A stretch of 64,000 nucleotides of DNA from Neocallimastix lanati (nom. inval.) (GCA_016946835.1 JACVTC010000014.1:1225001-1289000); one strand, 5' to 3'; positions 13,035-25,748 are shown, counted from the first letter of the stretch. The notes: a model not told the origin generated them from the letters alone. Program-made: numbers and translations.

Positions 13035-13910
13035 CTATCTGAATGAAAAATTATGGTCTTTTCCTTCAGAGGCATTGGCCCTGCTAGCCTGTCTTACTGC
13101 ATTTTCAGCGTTGACGCTCCTGGTTAGTTTGCGCTTATACTTTCGGAATAGTAACCCTTGCCGAGTACACTGCCCGAGGCATAATTTTTGTAAAGAGAGC
13201 CGCTGATCGCACCAAGAATGGCGTTTTTGAATAATCACCAGAAATAATTTGGTTCTTAAACAAAATATTCCATTCCTTTTTTTTATAATTTAAATCTATT
13301 ATATTTGCATCCCTTCCACCAAGAAGAAAGTTATATAATAGGTACCACGTCATTTATATATATTTACACACTCATTATTCAGAAAATTACTTAAATTACC
13401 ACGATTTTCACCAATTGAACTATTCACTAAATTAGAAGTAACGATATTATAATTTTCACTATTACTAATATTAATAATTCTATTTTCACTATCACTATTT
13501 CTACTATTATTAACAATATTATTTCTATTGTTAATATTATTAATATTATATACTTCGTTACTACTACCAGAATCAGAACTTTGTTCTATATTATTCATAT
13601 CTGTGATAACAGTGTCTACATTACTATTAGATATTGGACAATATTTAGAAATAATATAAAATTTTTTCATAAAGAATTTCAATATTCTTAAAATATTTCA
13701 TTCTGAAATTCATGGAAAATATGGCATTTAGAAAACTAATGTTCCAATCGAGGATTACTATTTTTTCTATAACAATAAGGACACCTTTCAGTACAGTCTT
13801 CTTCAATCATTTTGGCGGCTTTGGCAACAGGAGCATCGAATTTATATCCACATCTGGCACGAAGTACCCATCAGAAGCCAATGCTAAATTCAGGATATTT
13901 ATAATTTAGC
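13035..13910 (-). pseudogene. LINE C-terminal zinc motif and tail, frameshifted
   Basis: A Cys-x2-Cys...His-x4-Cys motif (CPYCYRKN...H*FSKC, about 13745-13800, with an internal stop) is followed by an Asn/Ser-rich stretch (13410-13670). Then comes the conserved tail YNFLLGGRDANI and SGDYSKTPFLV, ending in SVNAENAVRQASRA near 13080-13115. The tail is split over two frames near 13190. The same motif order (CPCC...H...C, NFLLGGRSINN, SVNAEETVRQASRA) is seen in the copy at 18723-19481, which confirms common descent. C-terminal Cys/His motifs of LINEs are thought to bind nucleic acid. Confidence 0.8.
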
Positions 13911-14161
13911 TTAAGATACTCTCTAGTTTTCTCAAAATTATTATTTTTATAAGCCTTAGCTTTGATTGATTTTCCTGCCATATCTCTATCCCAGTAAAAG
14001 TTTAAAATAGCTTTTTTTTGATGGAAATTTATTTAATTTGTCAGCTAAAATTTTTACTTTCTTTATCTCATGCATGACATCTACAACGAGATATATCTCT
14101 AAGTAAATCTAAGTAAATCAGAGATAATACATTTCGAGTTTTTCCATTTTTTAAAAACACC

Positions 14162-14995
14162 TTACCTGAGCAATCGCGCATTTCGCCGAAAGAGGAGGAA
14201 TGTTAAGTTCTTTAGAAACACAATAAAAAGGGAAGTAAAGCTATTCCCTTTAGAAAATCCTTCAATCCGGTATAATCCTAAATTAACTAGTGTCTGTGTA
14301 CTTCTTGTTCTATCTTTGTTAGATCCAAGTAGAGGTGCATAATATGAAACTTGTCCAATTACTATAGTTGAAAATATCATTCTTTTATAAGGGATAGGAA
14401 TATGAGGATTCTTAAGAAATCCTTTTATGGAATGAAGTACATTTCTAACTTTATTATTCATTTTCTGTATGATCGGTTTCAATTCTAAATCATTTGAAAA
14501 TGGTACACCTAAGTAGGTATAGCTATTCGTTTTAGGTAACTCTTGACTTGAAAGATAAAAGGTAGGATTACTATTATAAAGAAATCTATAAACTTCCCCT
14601 CGTACTACCAGACTAACACATTTATTGATACCAAATTGCATTTTATTATTTCTAGCCCATTTACTGGCAAACTTTAACAATTTCTTAAGTTGGGATCTTG
14701 TTGGAGCACATAACACAATGTCATCTGCAAAAAGACTTCCACAACAACGTTTATCACCAATAGAAATGCCATATTTATTACAATTATTAAAAATATCATT
14801 AATGAACAAGTTAAACAAAATTGGTGAGAGGGGACAACCTTGACGAACTCCTTTCTTGATATTAAAAGATTCCGATAATTGTCCATCAACTCTTACACAA
14901 GCCTTGGAAGATAAGTATAAATTTTCAATAAAATTATAGCACTTACCTCTAATACCTAAGTGATGAATCTTCATTAATACATTATATATGGGCAC
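14162..14995 (-). pseudogene. LINE reverse transcriptase, core domain
   Basis: The open segment of 277 residues carries the LINE RT core: [17 protein letters not shown] (domain B region), FNLFINDIF, and the catalytic LFADDIVLCAPT (14700-14733). It then has NNKMQFGINKCVSLVV and YTYLGVPFS, typical of the thumb-proximal part. It is the best preserved part of the element. Upstream RT residues (NNYRGISLINNGLK) lie in another frame at 15174-15431 with a gap between, so it is only a piece of the enzyme. RT makes cDNA at the nicked target site. Confidence 0.9.
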
Positions 14996-15173
14996 TAAGT
15001 CATCCGCTTTTTTAAGGTCTAAAAAAGCAAGGTAAGTATCCTTATTTTCAAATTTCCTTCTCTGACATATAATTCTTAATGTAGTATAAAGACTTATACA
15101 TTCCTCTCGATTACGAAGTCCATATTGTTCAGGTCTTATAAAACCTTCATCAATTCCATATTTAGAGATTCTA

Positions 15174-15431
15174 TTAGCTGTGATTTTTTGCTATAATTTT
15201 TAATCCATTATTGATAAGAGAGATGCCACGATAGTTATTACAATCTGATGGATCGCCCTTTTTATGAATAGAAACTATTGATGAGTTATTCCATGATGTT
15301 GGGAAATCACCATTCCAAATACGATTGATTAAGGCTTTGAGACATTTAAAGCCAGATGAAATATTACTATTACTATCACTTGATCCTTCTGAATCATCTT
15401 TACAAGGAATCAAAGCTTTGAAGAATTCCAT
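15174..15431 (-). pseudogene. LINE reverse transcriptase, N-terminal segment
   Basis: Contains ALINRIWNGDFPTSWNNSSI followed by SIHKKGDPSDCNNYRGISL, the classic start of a LINE RT (I..I.KKGD...NYRPISL). It is frame-broken at both ends relative to the RT core at 14162-14995 and the region at 15500-16100. Confidence 0.85.
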
Positions 15432-15738
15432 TGGAATACCATCAGGACCACAAGCTTTAAAGTTAGGAGTGGAGGAGATTGCTTTGCAAATTTTTCTTCA
15501 TCGCTAATACCTTGGTTAATATCCCATTCTTGTTGCCTTGGTCTTCCCAAATTCCTTAGTGCATCAGAATCTTTCCAGTAATCTTTAGAAAGACTATGAC
15601 CTGAAGAATCCCGACCCTAAGAATTTATAATGAGAATGCCAAACTTTTAATTTTTCATCTGTAGAAGAAACAAGTTCATTATTGTAATTTTTAATAGGAT
15701 GAGAGACCGTGAAAGATTGATTATTTATTTTTTGCATT

Positions 15739-17040
15739 CTATTTAACCCATTTCCATGCTATCCTACTATCCTTTTTAAGAGCTAACGAACATCCAATTT
15801 TAATCCAATATAAATATTCTTTTTTCCTAAATTCGTTACATTTTTTATGAATTGATTCACAAAGCCTGTTATACGAGTCAGCTATTTTAGCAAATTCATT
15901 GGAACCATTTATAGAAACATAACACTTAATTTGTTTGTATTTAATATGCTGTACCTTTTGAAGACAATAAATTTTTCGTGACATTCTAAACATTACTTTT
16001 TCTGATTTCTGTTGAAGATGTAATCGATAAATCCTTAGCAATGGAATTTGTAGTGTTAATGGACTTTTCAATAACACAATCTTTTGAAAGTTCTTCATTT
16101 CTTATTTCTTCACTAAGAATCTCAAATTTATTGTGAAGACATATTTCTTTCTTTTGTTCAAGACATTTATACCTATCCCATCTTACAAATTTTTTTGGTA
16201 ACAAAAATGATTCATCTGTGGTAATTTTCATACAATAAACTATGAGAGGTTTATGATCAGATACAGAAGGATAATTAACAAAATAAGCACCTGATATTTT
16301 ATCCAGCATACTCGAATTGACTAAACGCATGATTAATACTGATGAATAACTACCTCTTGTTCATGAAATAGGTGAACCATTAATCGGAAGAATAAACCAG
16401 TTATCAAGGTTACTATTGGATAATTTATCTTGTAAATCAGAGGTACTCATGTTAAAGTCTCCAAGAAGAATAGATGGATGATTAGTGTGATTCTGAAGCC
16501 ATGTGAAAACTTCTGAAAATGAATATCGGACTTGTAATGAGTGTTTCTTAGTGGGAATATAGACATTATCAACGGAACACTTAGAGTGATTCCAGAGATT
16601 ATATGTTGTTAAAGAAAGAAACAAGATAAGCATAGGAATTATCTTCAAGTATTGCTTGACATGAGACATGATAACCAAGATATAAACCTCTGCAACCTGG
16701 AGTAGTAGTAGGATCCATTCTTTTCAGGAAATATTTATAGTTGGGAAGTGTTACTTTACATGGATTTCTAGCCTCATTGGTACCATTACCTGTTTCCTGA
16801 AAATATAGAAATAATGGTTTAAATATTGTGTTGAAGTACTCAATACTATCTCTTTTCACAAAATTCCATCCGTTGGTATTCCAACTAAGACAAAAAGAAA
16901 ACTTTCCTGTATTAGAATGTGAAAATGGATTTTGAGAATTAAGATTAGGAATATTGGGAGCAATGAGTTCGTGATTGCCATTAAAAACATTTACAAAATT
17001 CGTTGAACTGAGGTTTACTGTGTTAATATCATTGGATGTG
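15739..17040 (-). pseudogene. LINE APE-type endonuclease and linker
   Basis: Apurinic-endonuclease signatures appear in order but in several frames. They are FSFCLSWNTNGW (about 16880-16915), LYFQETGNG (about 16790), HPSILLGDFNMS (about 16445-16480, with the GDFN motif) and SVSDHKPLIVY (about 16235-16268, with the catalytic SDH). After that comes the linker to RT (15739-16098, Lys-rich). In the family this nuclease nicks the target DNA to prime reverse transcription. Frameshifts at several A/T runs make it non-functional. Confidence 0.85.
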
Positions 17041-17043
17041 TTA

Positions 17044-17388
17044 TTAGATATTAATTTTTTGTTTTAAATGCCAAAAAGAAACCTTATGATTCCATTTGGA
17101 ATATCTACGATATGAAATTTTAACTCCTGAAAGTACATTTTCAAATACTTTTTTAGACATGTCGTGGTTGAAATTTGGAGGATATACTTTTATCCTGAAG
17201 AAGCTATCATTGAATTTAGCAATTCTTTTTACTGACAAAATATTATCATTGAATTTTTTGCATTTAGAATGAATAAATTCCTTCATTTTAGCATTAGTCC
17301 ATGAGTGTATACCACGGATAAAAATCAACCCTGTGTTGTCAATAGATGTTCCATAGCAGCGAGAACCCCGGTGAAATATCTTTTCCAT
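17044..17388 (-). pseudogene. LINE 5' segment, N-terminal region of unknown fold
   Basis: The open frame of 114 residues starts MEKIFHRGSRCYGTSIDN and continues into a basic region (KVFENVLSGVKISYRRYSK). It directly precedes the endonuclease on the same strand. LINE N-terminal regions often bind RNA, but I see no zinc finger or clear RNA-binding motif here. The ATG follows an A-rich leader and is a plausible original start. The frame ends at TAA after an A run, and another frame carries on into the nuclease. Confidence 0.6.
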
Positions 17389-17390
17389 AA

Positions 17391-17660
17391 TGAACTAAAA
17401 ACTACAATTTAAAAAAATGAAACAATGAAAACTAAAATACTAAAAACTAAGAAATATAGATAAAAATATATATATAAATAAAAATTTATAATTAAATAGA
17501 AAAATATAAATAAAAGAAATAATAAAATAATAATAAAAATATGAAGATCCTATCTTCGTGGAGTAATTGATAAAGTTTAAATAAAATGAACAACTTAAGA
17601 ATTTTGTAGTAATGAATAATATCTTTTTTCCTGTTTATTTTTTTTTTAGTAATGAATAAT

Positions 17661-17710
<50 letters not shown>

Positions 17711-18259
17711 TTTTGTATTTTCTGTTAACTTTTGAGTTTCTGAAATTCCATTCGATTTGTAAAGCTTTGATTGATAAAATAATTTTCTCTAATGTAATCA
17801 TAAATAAACTGAAATGAAAATGTAAATAATGTTAGTAGTGAAAGTAGTGAAAGACTATAAAAAGATTCCTATCAGTTAAATAATATCTTAAACACAAGCT
17901 TTGGAGTGAATCAATCTCCTACATTTCCATTTTACAATAGCTATATGAGAGTTTAAATAATACTATAGAAAAATACATATACAAAATAATGCTAAAGTAA
18001 AAAAAATACAATAGATTCATTACAATGATAATATGTAGAAACTACATGATATTATTAATTATACAACTCCAATGTTACTACATATCCAGTTTAAAACAAT
18101 ATAAAACATCAAGTTCACTTTCTACAGTCTTCTTGTATTCCCAATTTCTCTCTTCGTACTAGAAGCCACTTTAGAAAGGATAATCATCGATTATCATCAG
18201 AATCACAGAAAGCTGTAATTAGTTCTCCTGATATAGGATATTCCTTTTCCATCAATCCT
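17391..18259. other. Spacer with 46-bp poly-T, no gene recognised
   Basis: It contains a poly-T tract at 17664-17709 and moderately AT-rich DNA. A less AT-rich patch at about 18120-18290 reads as broken protein-like sequence on both strands and may be retroelement debris. No gene is supported. Confidence 0.6.
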
Positions 18260-18400
18260 CCATGGACCTGGAAAAACGGTCCACATCATTGGAGATTGAA
18301 TAAAATAGGAGATAAAGGGCATCCTTGTCTAACACCACGATTAATCGAAAATTCTTCTGAGAGATTACCATTAAAAAAAGCACGAGCTTATATCTTTTAG
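18260..18400 (-). pseudogene. LINE reverse-transcriptase scrap
   Basis: The minus strand reads [18 protein letters not shown] followed by [14 protein letters not shown], the same RT block as in the LINE at 14162-14995. It is only about 40 codons long and both ends are abrupt. Confidence 0.75.
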
Positions 18401-18722
18401 ATACTAATTATTTTATTTTATTTTTATTTTATTTCAATTATGAATTATTATAATTATAATAATTATAATACTTTAATTCATATAAAATTAATATAGTTCT
18501 ATATATTATAATATATAATTAATATATTACCTATTTCTTATAAATGTAATAAAAAATAAAAAAAAGATAAAAAAATAAACAAAAAATAAAACACAAAATA
18601 AATATAATATAATAGTATAATATATTCTAGTTTCATTTAATTAATATTTGTAAGACTTCATAAGGGTATTATTATACTGAAGTATAATAATTAATTTTGA
18701 CTTCGCAATGTTAATCAAAATT

Positions 18723-19870
18723 TTAAGATACGAAATTATGATCTTCATTGGTTACGCTAGCCCTGCTGGCCTGTCTTACTGTTTCTTCAGCATTGACGCT
18801 CTTGGTAGTAATAGTACGATTCGATTTGAACCTATTGAACAAAGACCATTGCTGGCCAATATCAATAGGTATAATCGATTGGAGAAGTGCCGCAGTAACC
18901 ACCAAGAATGGAGTATCAGAATAAGCACCTGATTTCATCTGGCACTTAAATAGATCCTCCCATTCCCTTGTACTGTTATTAATACTTCGACCTCCAAGAA
19001 GGAAATTAAACACTTTTTCACACACACTAGAATCAATATACACATTATTTTCAATACTATTACTAACATTACTAAAAATACTATTACTAATATTACTATA
19101 ACTATTATTACTATTACTATTATCATTATTACTATTAACTATATCATTTGTTAGGTTGCCACGGTAAAAAGCATTATATAAAAATAAAATTTTATCATTA
19201 ACTTTACTACGAATATGATTGAAAAAAGGACAATCAATTAACCAATGACTTATCCATTGTTTATTACTTTTACAACAGGGACAAAAATTAGGACACATTT
19301 GATCTATTATTTTTGCAGCTCTAGCAATTCTAGCATCTAATATATATCCGCTTCGTGCTATCAATAACCAAGAGAAACCATATGAAAGATCAGGATATTC
19401 ATAACAAAGTTTTATAAAATTTGACGTTTCTTCGAATCTGTTTTTGTCATAAAATTCAGCTTTAATAGAATTGATTTTCATATCTCTTTTCCAATAAAAA
19501 TCCTTGATTTTATTATCGTTATTACCTCTTTTCTCTAGTTTACGTTTAAGAGTTCTACTTTCTTTCGTCCATGCATATTTTCTAGATTTTGGAATATTAT
19601 TAACTAAATAGGAAATAATACAATTTGAATCTTTTCATTTATCAAAACATTTGACTTGAGACAAAGCACACTTAGCTGACAATGGAGGAATAGTTAAATC
19701 TTTTGAAATAGAATATACATTAATAAAAGATTTGTATTTTTGTAAACCTGCAATCCATCTTAATCCTTTATTAATTAATTTCTGAGTATTATTTGTTCTC
19801 GCTTTATTTGAACCAAGTAAAGGTGCAAAGTAAGAGACTTTACTAAGTACATAGAAGTTAAAGATAATAC
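18723..19870 (-). pseudogene. LINE 3' third (second, related copy)
   Basis: The longest open piece (18723-19481, 252 residues) begins KINSIKAEFYDKN. It carries a CPNFCPCCKSN...H...C zinc motif (about 19255-19300), an Asn/Ser-rich spacer, VFNFLLGGRSINN and the tail SVNAEETVRQASRA before the stop at 18723. Upstream, in the same frame, the sequence reads on through one TGA (about 19640) into LINKGLRWIAGLQKYK, so the fragment extends to about 19870. It parallels 13035-14300 of the fuller LINE but differs at many residues, so it is a separate insertion of a sister copy. Confidence 0.8.
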
Positions 19871-19980
19871 AATTTAAATAAATTAAAATAAAATAGAAGA
19901 TTTACACCCTTGAACCTGAAATACTTCAATCTACTATAATTTTAATTTTCACACAATTTTTACACAAATATTTATGGTTT

Positions 19981-20022
<42 letters not shown>

Positions 20023-20498
20023 TAAGCAATTTTAATTATTTATTTATTATTTACATAAATATAATATAAAATATTTCTATTGCTATTGCTAATACTTGCT
20101 ATATAAATATAAATAATATGATAATAGATTTTTTTTTAAAAAAATAAATCATGAATAAAAATTATATTAATAGATTTTTATAACAGTTAGGAATAAAAAA
20201 GAATTGAAAAAAAAAAAAAAAAAAAATAAAAATAATAATAATAATAATAATAATAAAATAAATAAAAGAAAATTAAAAATAAAAAAAAAAATAAAAAAAA
20301 ATATATATATATATATATAAATAAAATATTATATATATATATATAAAGAAAAGAAAAGAAAAGAAAGAAACTAAAGAATAAAATTTAGTAATTCAAAATG
20401 GTTTTAATATTGTAAATTACATATAAATATATATATATTTTTTTTTCCTTTCCTTCTTTCCTTCTTTAATTTTCTTTTTTTTTTTTTTTTTTTAACTT

Positions 20499-20529
<31 letters not shown>

Positions 20530-21245
20530 CTACTTATATTTTTATTCCTTAATAAAAAAAAATATACGCTATTTATATTAATGAGAATAATTACGGGTAA
20601 TTAAAAATATAAAATCATGTTTTGGGACTCCTTATATTAATATAATTAATTTAACTAAAATTTAAATCATTACAGGAACTAATGATTTATACTCATATTA
20701 TTAATATTATTATACTAATTATGTTTAATTGAAATTATCGTTTTCTAAAAAAATAAAATTGTTTTTTCTTCTTTCCATTTAATTTCAATAACTAGTATTT
20801 AAACTTTATAGAGTTCAACATTTTCCCTTTAAAATAAAATTTGTTATTTTATAATTTTATAAATGGGTTATTTATGTTATTCTAAAATATATAAAAATAG
20901 AAATATTATAATTTATTTTATTATTCATTAATTATTAAATTACTATTAACAAAAAAAAAATTATATTGAAAAAAAAAAAAAATATATATATATATATTTA
21001 CCTTAAAATTGTATTTTTTAACCTAGACTTTACATTTTAAGAATTTATATCAATACTTAATTTTTTCTTTTTTTTTTTTTTTTTTTTACGATTTAAATAA
21101 TTTATATTCTAATAAAATAATATATGTAATATTAAAAATCATTTATTTATAATAATTTTTATTTATATATATATTATTTTACTATTTAATTTATTCTTTT
21201 TTATCTATATGATAAAAAAGTTTTTCTTTATTATTCATTTATAAC
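19871..21245. other. AT-rich spacer, 3' side of the expansin-like gene
   Basis: Holds poly-T runs (about 19983-20021, 20466-20530), (AAT)n near 20229-20255, and (TA)n runs near 20300-20345 and 20980-21000. No gene is visible. Confidence 0.75.
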
Positions 21246-21936
21246 TTAATCACTTAAATCTGGACGAATATCAACAATATCATATGTAGCATCCATTGGG
21301 AAGTGGTAGTATTCTAATGGTTGGTTGTCGTAAATATTGACTCTTGAAAGACCATCTGGATGGTCACAAATATTATTAACAGTAGAACTGCTAGGTGGAA
21401 TTTCTGGAATGGCTAATGAGTTTTCAGTATCTTGGATTTTCTTAGACTTTACCTTGTAGCCAGTAAAGCAAATTAAACCAGCGGCTGCAGCAACAATAGC
21501 AGCAGTGCCAACGAATCCATTGCCATTACCATTGTTATTACCACCTTCTTTAACTTCCCATGGGTATCCTTGAACATCAACATTATTACTAACCATATCC
21601 ATAGCGCTTTGTTCAAACATATCTTGAATAACACCAGCTGGAATACCAATTTCTTCATCTAATTCTTTAAAGGCTTCATAGTTAACTTTTAACTTAAAGT
21701 TACCTTCGTTATCAACAATAGCCCAAACAATGTCAGCCATTTCATCAGATTTAGAGATTTTATCATAAGTTTCCTTGTTTAAAATAACTTGAGCGTCATT
21801 ACAATTTTCACTGGCTTCAATAACTCTAGCCTTAATCATTTTGTATTCAGATTCTTCTTCATGATCACGTGCTAAAGCAACAACGTAATTTTCCTTACAA
21901 ATATCTTCAAGTTCAAAAACTTTTTTGCTCTACAAT

Positions 21937-21977
<41 letters not shown>

Positions 21978-22356
21978 TAATATATATATATATATATATT
22001 TGTACAATTTTAATATTATTTAATTGCTTTATTAATTTCATTTCATGGTATTGATTTTCTTATACATTTTTTAAAATTTCATAATATATTATTATTATTA
22101 ATATCGATTCAACTATTTATATTTCAAACAAATTAATACTTACAACAATAGCATATTGCTTAATGTCATTAATATTGACCTCACATCTATTGAGTTTTTC
22201 ATCAATACCAGTATCAACTGGACCACCAATATATGTGGCTGCGTTTGAGAATCTATTCTTTTCAACAACATAATCTTCTTCTACTTGCTTAGCAAAAGAA
22301 GTAGAGAATAAGGCAGCAGTTAATAAAAATGCTTTGCAAATAAAATTAGTTCTCAT
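21246..22356 (-). CDS. Expansin-like (double-psi beta-barrel) type I membrane protein, two exons
   Basis: Exon 1 is 22356-22144 and exon 2 is 21929-21246. The intron (21930-22143) starts GTAAGT and ends TTGTAG in phase 0, giving 298 residues. Residues 1-22 form a signal peptide (KAFLLTAALFSTSFA). Residues about 40-145 resemble the double-psi barrel of expansins, loosenins and RlpA: AATYIGGPVDTG, then KQYAIV, then CKENYVVALA, IKARVIEASENC and MADIVWAIVDNEG. A Gly/Asn-rich linker precedes one transmembrane helix (about 210-229, TAAIVAAAAGLICFTGY), a basic stop-transfer (KVKSKK) and a tail of about 65 residues. The usual DLS-type motif after the VxDxC-like strand is replaced by VILN, so plant-expansin-like activity is doubtful. 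In plant-degrading fungi such proteins are non-catalytic cell-wall modules. A membrane-anchored form may act at the fungal surface. The fold call is from pattern only. Confidence 0.75.
21930..22143 (-). other. Intron of the expansin-like gene
   Basis: The donor GTAAGT follows ...GCTATTGTT and the acceptor is CCATTGTAG. Removing it joins KQYAIV to SKKVFELEDIC in frame. It contains (TA)n and a run of over 30 A (transcribed strand sense) just before the acceptor, where a pyrimidine tract would normally be expected. Confidence 0.85.
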
Positions 22357-25300
22357 TTTAAATTTATTTTGAAATAAAATTTACAATTAAATTTATGATA
22401 TGTTATTATATAGGATGTGTTTTAATAATAATATATTATATGCGTATGATTATTTGCAAATAGAAATGTATATATATAAATATATATATGTTTTTTCTTT
22501 GCTTAATTAATTTATAAATATTAATAAAAGTATTGATAATAAATATTTAATTAATAATGCGTATGATATTATATGCGAATGTTTTAATTTAAAAGATTAT
22601 TCTTTTAATAATATTAAATAATAAGTTATAAATAAATATATATTTATTTATTTATTTATTAATAATTTAAATGATTTAAACTCTAATTATGAATAAAAGA
22701 AAAAATATTAAAGGTAATTACTGCGCTTTATATGCAAAAAAAAAAAAAAAAAAAAAAAAAAATACCAATTATTACTGTTAATATATCTTCAAATAGTATT
22801 TTTTAATTTATATTCAATTAAATTTCAATACCAATTAATATATAAAGTTTTATATTAATTTTTTTTTTTCTTTTAAACAAAATTTAAACAATAATAATTA
22901 ATAATTAATTATATATATTCATCATTTATAATTAATTATATAAAAGTTTATTATTTTTCAGCATAATTTAATTACAATCAAATATTAACTTTTAATTTTT
23001 AATTTATAGAAAAGTTTTTATATAATAAAAATATATAAGAAATGAAAATAAAAATATAAAATGTCTATTTGATTTATTATAAGTATACATATATTCATCA
23101 ATTCTGATTTAATTAACCTTTAAAGTAGCATAAATTATTTAATTCATTAAATTATAAATATATTATTATATATATCAATAATTAATTTAAATTAATGGTA
23201 ATTGATGATAAAAATTGTACAAAGAATTTTTAAAAGAAATGTAAAATTTATAGTTTAATAGTTTTATTAAAAAAAATGTATATATTATAATTAAATTAAT
23301 AATATACTTAATAATATACACATAAATATTTAAACAAAAAAAAGTTTAGTAGATATACTTTAAAATATTATTGCAATAAATTAATAAATAATAAATATTA
23401 CTATTAAAAATAAATATATATAATATATATTAATATTATATATAATAATAAAATTTTAATTAATTTGGTAATAATTAATTATTAATAAAAAAAAATTTTT
23501 TTTAAAAAAAAAATAAAATAAAATTAAAAAAAAAGAAATCTATAAAGAATAAAAAAAATATATATGGATATATAATAATTTAAGGAGATAAATAATTATA
23601 TTTTTATTAAATAGTATTATTTTTTTCCTTTATTTATAGTTTAAACAATTATATATAAACATTTCTAATATATATTATTAATAATATATTAATTATAAAT
23701 AAAGTATATATATTTATTTTATTTTAATAACAAATTGTCTTTTATATAGATATGAATAAATAGAATAATTCATCAGATAATAGATTATATATTATTAATA
23801 TATTAAATATTATATTTTATTAATATATAATAAATTTTCAATGATTAGTATTGGTATTAAATGTATTAATACACTACTTTATTCATGAGAATAACCTAAG
23901 CAATAAAAATTAAAATTCTATATTTCACTTAATCTAATAAACTAAGACAATAAATAAGTATGACCACAAGTAATCAATTAATAAAAAAAGTGTATATTAG
24001 TTTAATGATATCTTCTGTTTAAAAAAAAAATGATTTGTAAATAAAAAAATTTTTATTTATTATTTTCATAAAATTATAAAAAATTATCTATATGAATATT
24101 AAAAAAATATAATAATTTTTATATGCTAATATTATTTAATAACTATATATATATAAAAGGAAATAATACATAAAGTTAAATTTAAACAAAAGATATTTAA
24201 ATTCATAGTATCTGTAGTATTAAAATGGAATATTTCAATTAAATATATTACAAAAAAAAAAAAATAAAGAATTATTAGAACAAAAAAAATTTAAGGGAAA
24301 AAGAAGAGAAGAAGAAACATCAGTAAATACATTGTTGTATGATTTATACATAATGTACAAAATCATATGTACATATAATAAATTAAAATTAATAAAAGAA
24401 AATTAAGATTTCTATAATATATATTAATTTTATCATATTAAATTAAAATTAAAGAATATTCATAAATTAGTTAAGATTTCTTTAATATATTAATTTTGTT
24501 ACATAATCAAAGAAAGAAGTTGTATAATTCTATTTTTGTTTCATCTATTTAATAATAAAAATATATTGTAAATCTTTTCTTCTGTTTGTAGTACATTATT
24601 ACAATTTATTTATATTGTTTATATATATTATATATTATAAATATTTTTTCTTTTTTATATTTACCAATAATATACTTTATACAATGTATGATAATATATT
24701 ATACTTATTAATTTATTAATAATATTTAATAAATTATATATTCTTTTACTGGAGAAATATATTGATAAATATAACTATTACATACAGTATTTGGTCTAAT
24801 AAAAGTAAAAAAAAAAAAAAAAAAAACATTAGATTCCAATACATATTAATATAATTATCATAATAAATATGCAATATATTGTAATAAAGAATGAAAAGAG
24901 TAATATTTAAATATTATTATCTTTTTTATATTAGACTAATATTCTAGTATACAATAGATATTTTATCAATTTTTTTTTTTTTTTTATTTTTTATATTAAA
25001 TATTTAAAAAATTATAAGAAAGAAAAAGTTTTTATACTTACATATATTATTTAATAGATTGAAATCATTTTTTTATTATTCCATTATAATCTTATATAGA
25101 ATTATTATGTTAAATATTTTATTTTTATTTGTCATTATAATAAAACACAGTAAAAATTACTATTAATTGTTCAATTCCTTTTTATTTAAGGTAAAAAATA
25201 ATAATCCATTTGAACTTTTTTTTTGTTTTTTTAGTAATAAATTTAAAAATAGAAATTATAGTTTTTTTTTTATTTTTACAATAATTGTTAAAATGTTATA

Positions 25301-25745
25301 TATATATTTAATAATAAATAATATAATTATATTTATATATATTTTACAAGAGAAAAATAATTAATAAACTTGGCAAATTGTTAAAAAGAAATATTAAAAA
25401 AAAAAAAAGTAAAATAAAATAAAATTATATAAAATAAAATAATATTTATTGATAATTGGATTCAATAAAATAATTAAAGTATTAGATTGTTCTAATTTAA
25501 CGATTGAACATTTTATACTAAAATAAAATCTATATATATAATATATAATAACTTAAATTATTCTATTAATTCATCAAAATGTTTTAAAAGAATTAAATCG
25601 TTATGATAAATTTTTTTTTTGCTAACTTAAAAAAAATTATTTATTTATTATTTCTATATATATAAATAATAATTGTTATAAAAAAATATGTACATTTAAA
25701 AGAAAAAATTAACAGTCTCTTAATGTCTTTTAAGCATTAATATAG

Positions 25746-25748
<3 letters not shown>

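Larger units (their letters stand above)
13035..17390 (-). mobile_element. Near full-length APE-type LINE retrotransposon, inactivated
   Basis: This is a non-LTR retrotransposon read right to left. It has an N-terminal region of unknown fold (17388-17044), an apurinic-endonuclease-like nuclease, a reverse transcriptase, a C-terminal Cys/His zinc motif and a conserved tail. The parts fall in the correct order over 4.3 kb but in different frames, so the element needs several frameshift corrections and is dead as it stands. For example, the N-terminal frame ends at an A-rich stretch near 17045, and the nuclease continues in another frame. That suggests the ancestor had one long ORF. No LTRs are present. 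A 46-bp poly-T at 17664-17709 lies beyond the 5' end and is not the element's tail. Confidence 0.9.

Noticed and set aside
18120-18400. Inverted LINE structure (plus-strand nuclease piece next to minus-strand RT)
   Set aside because: The patch at 18120-18290 reads as protein-like on both strands and neither reading matches the endonuclease motifs, so the orientation cannot be claimed.
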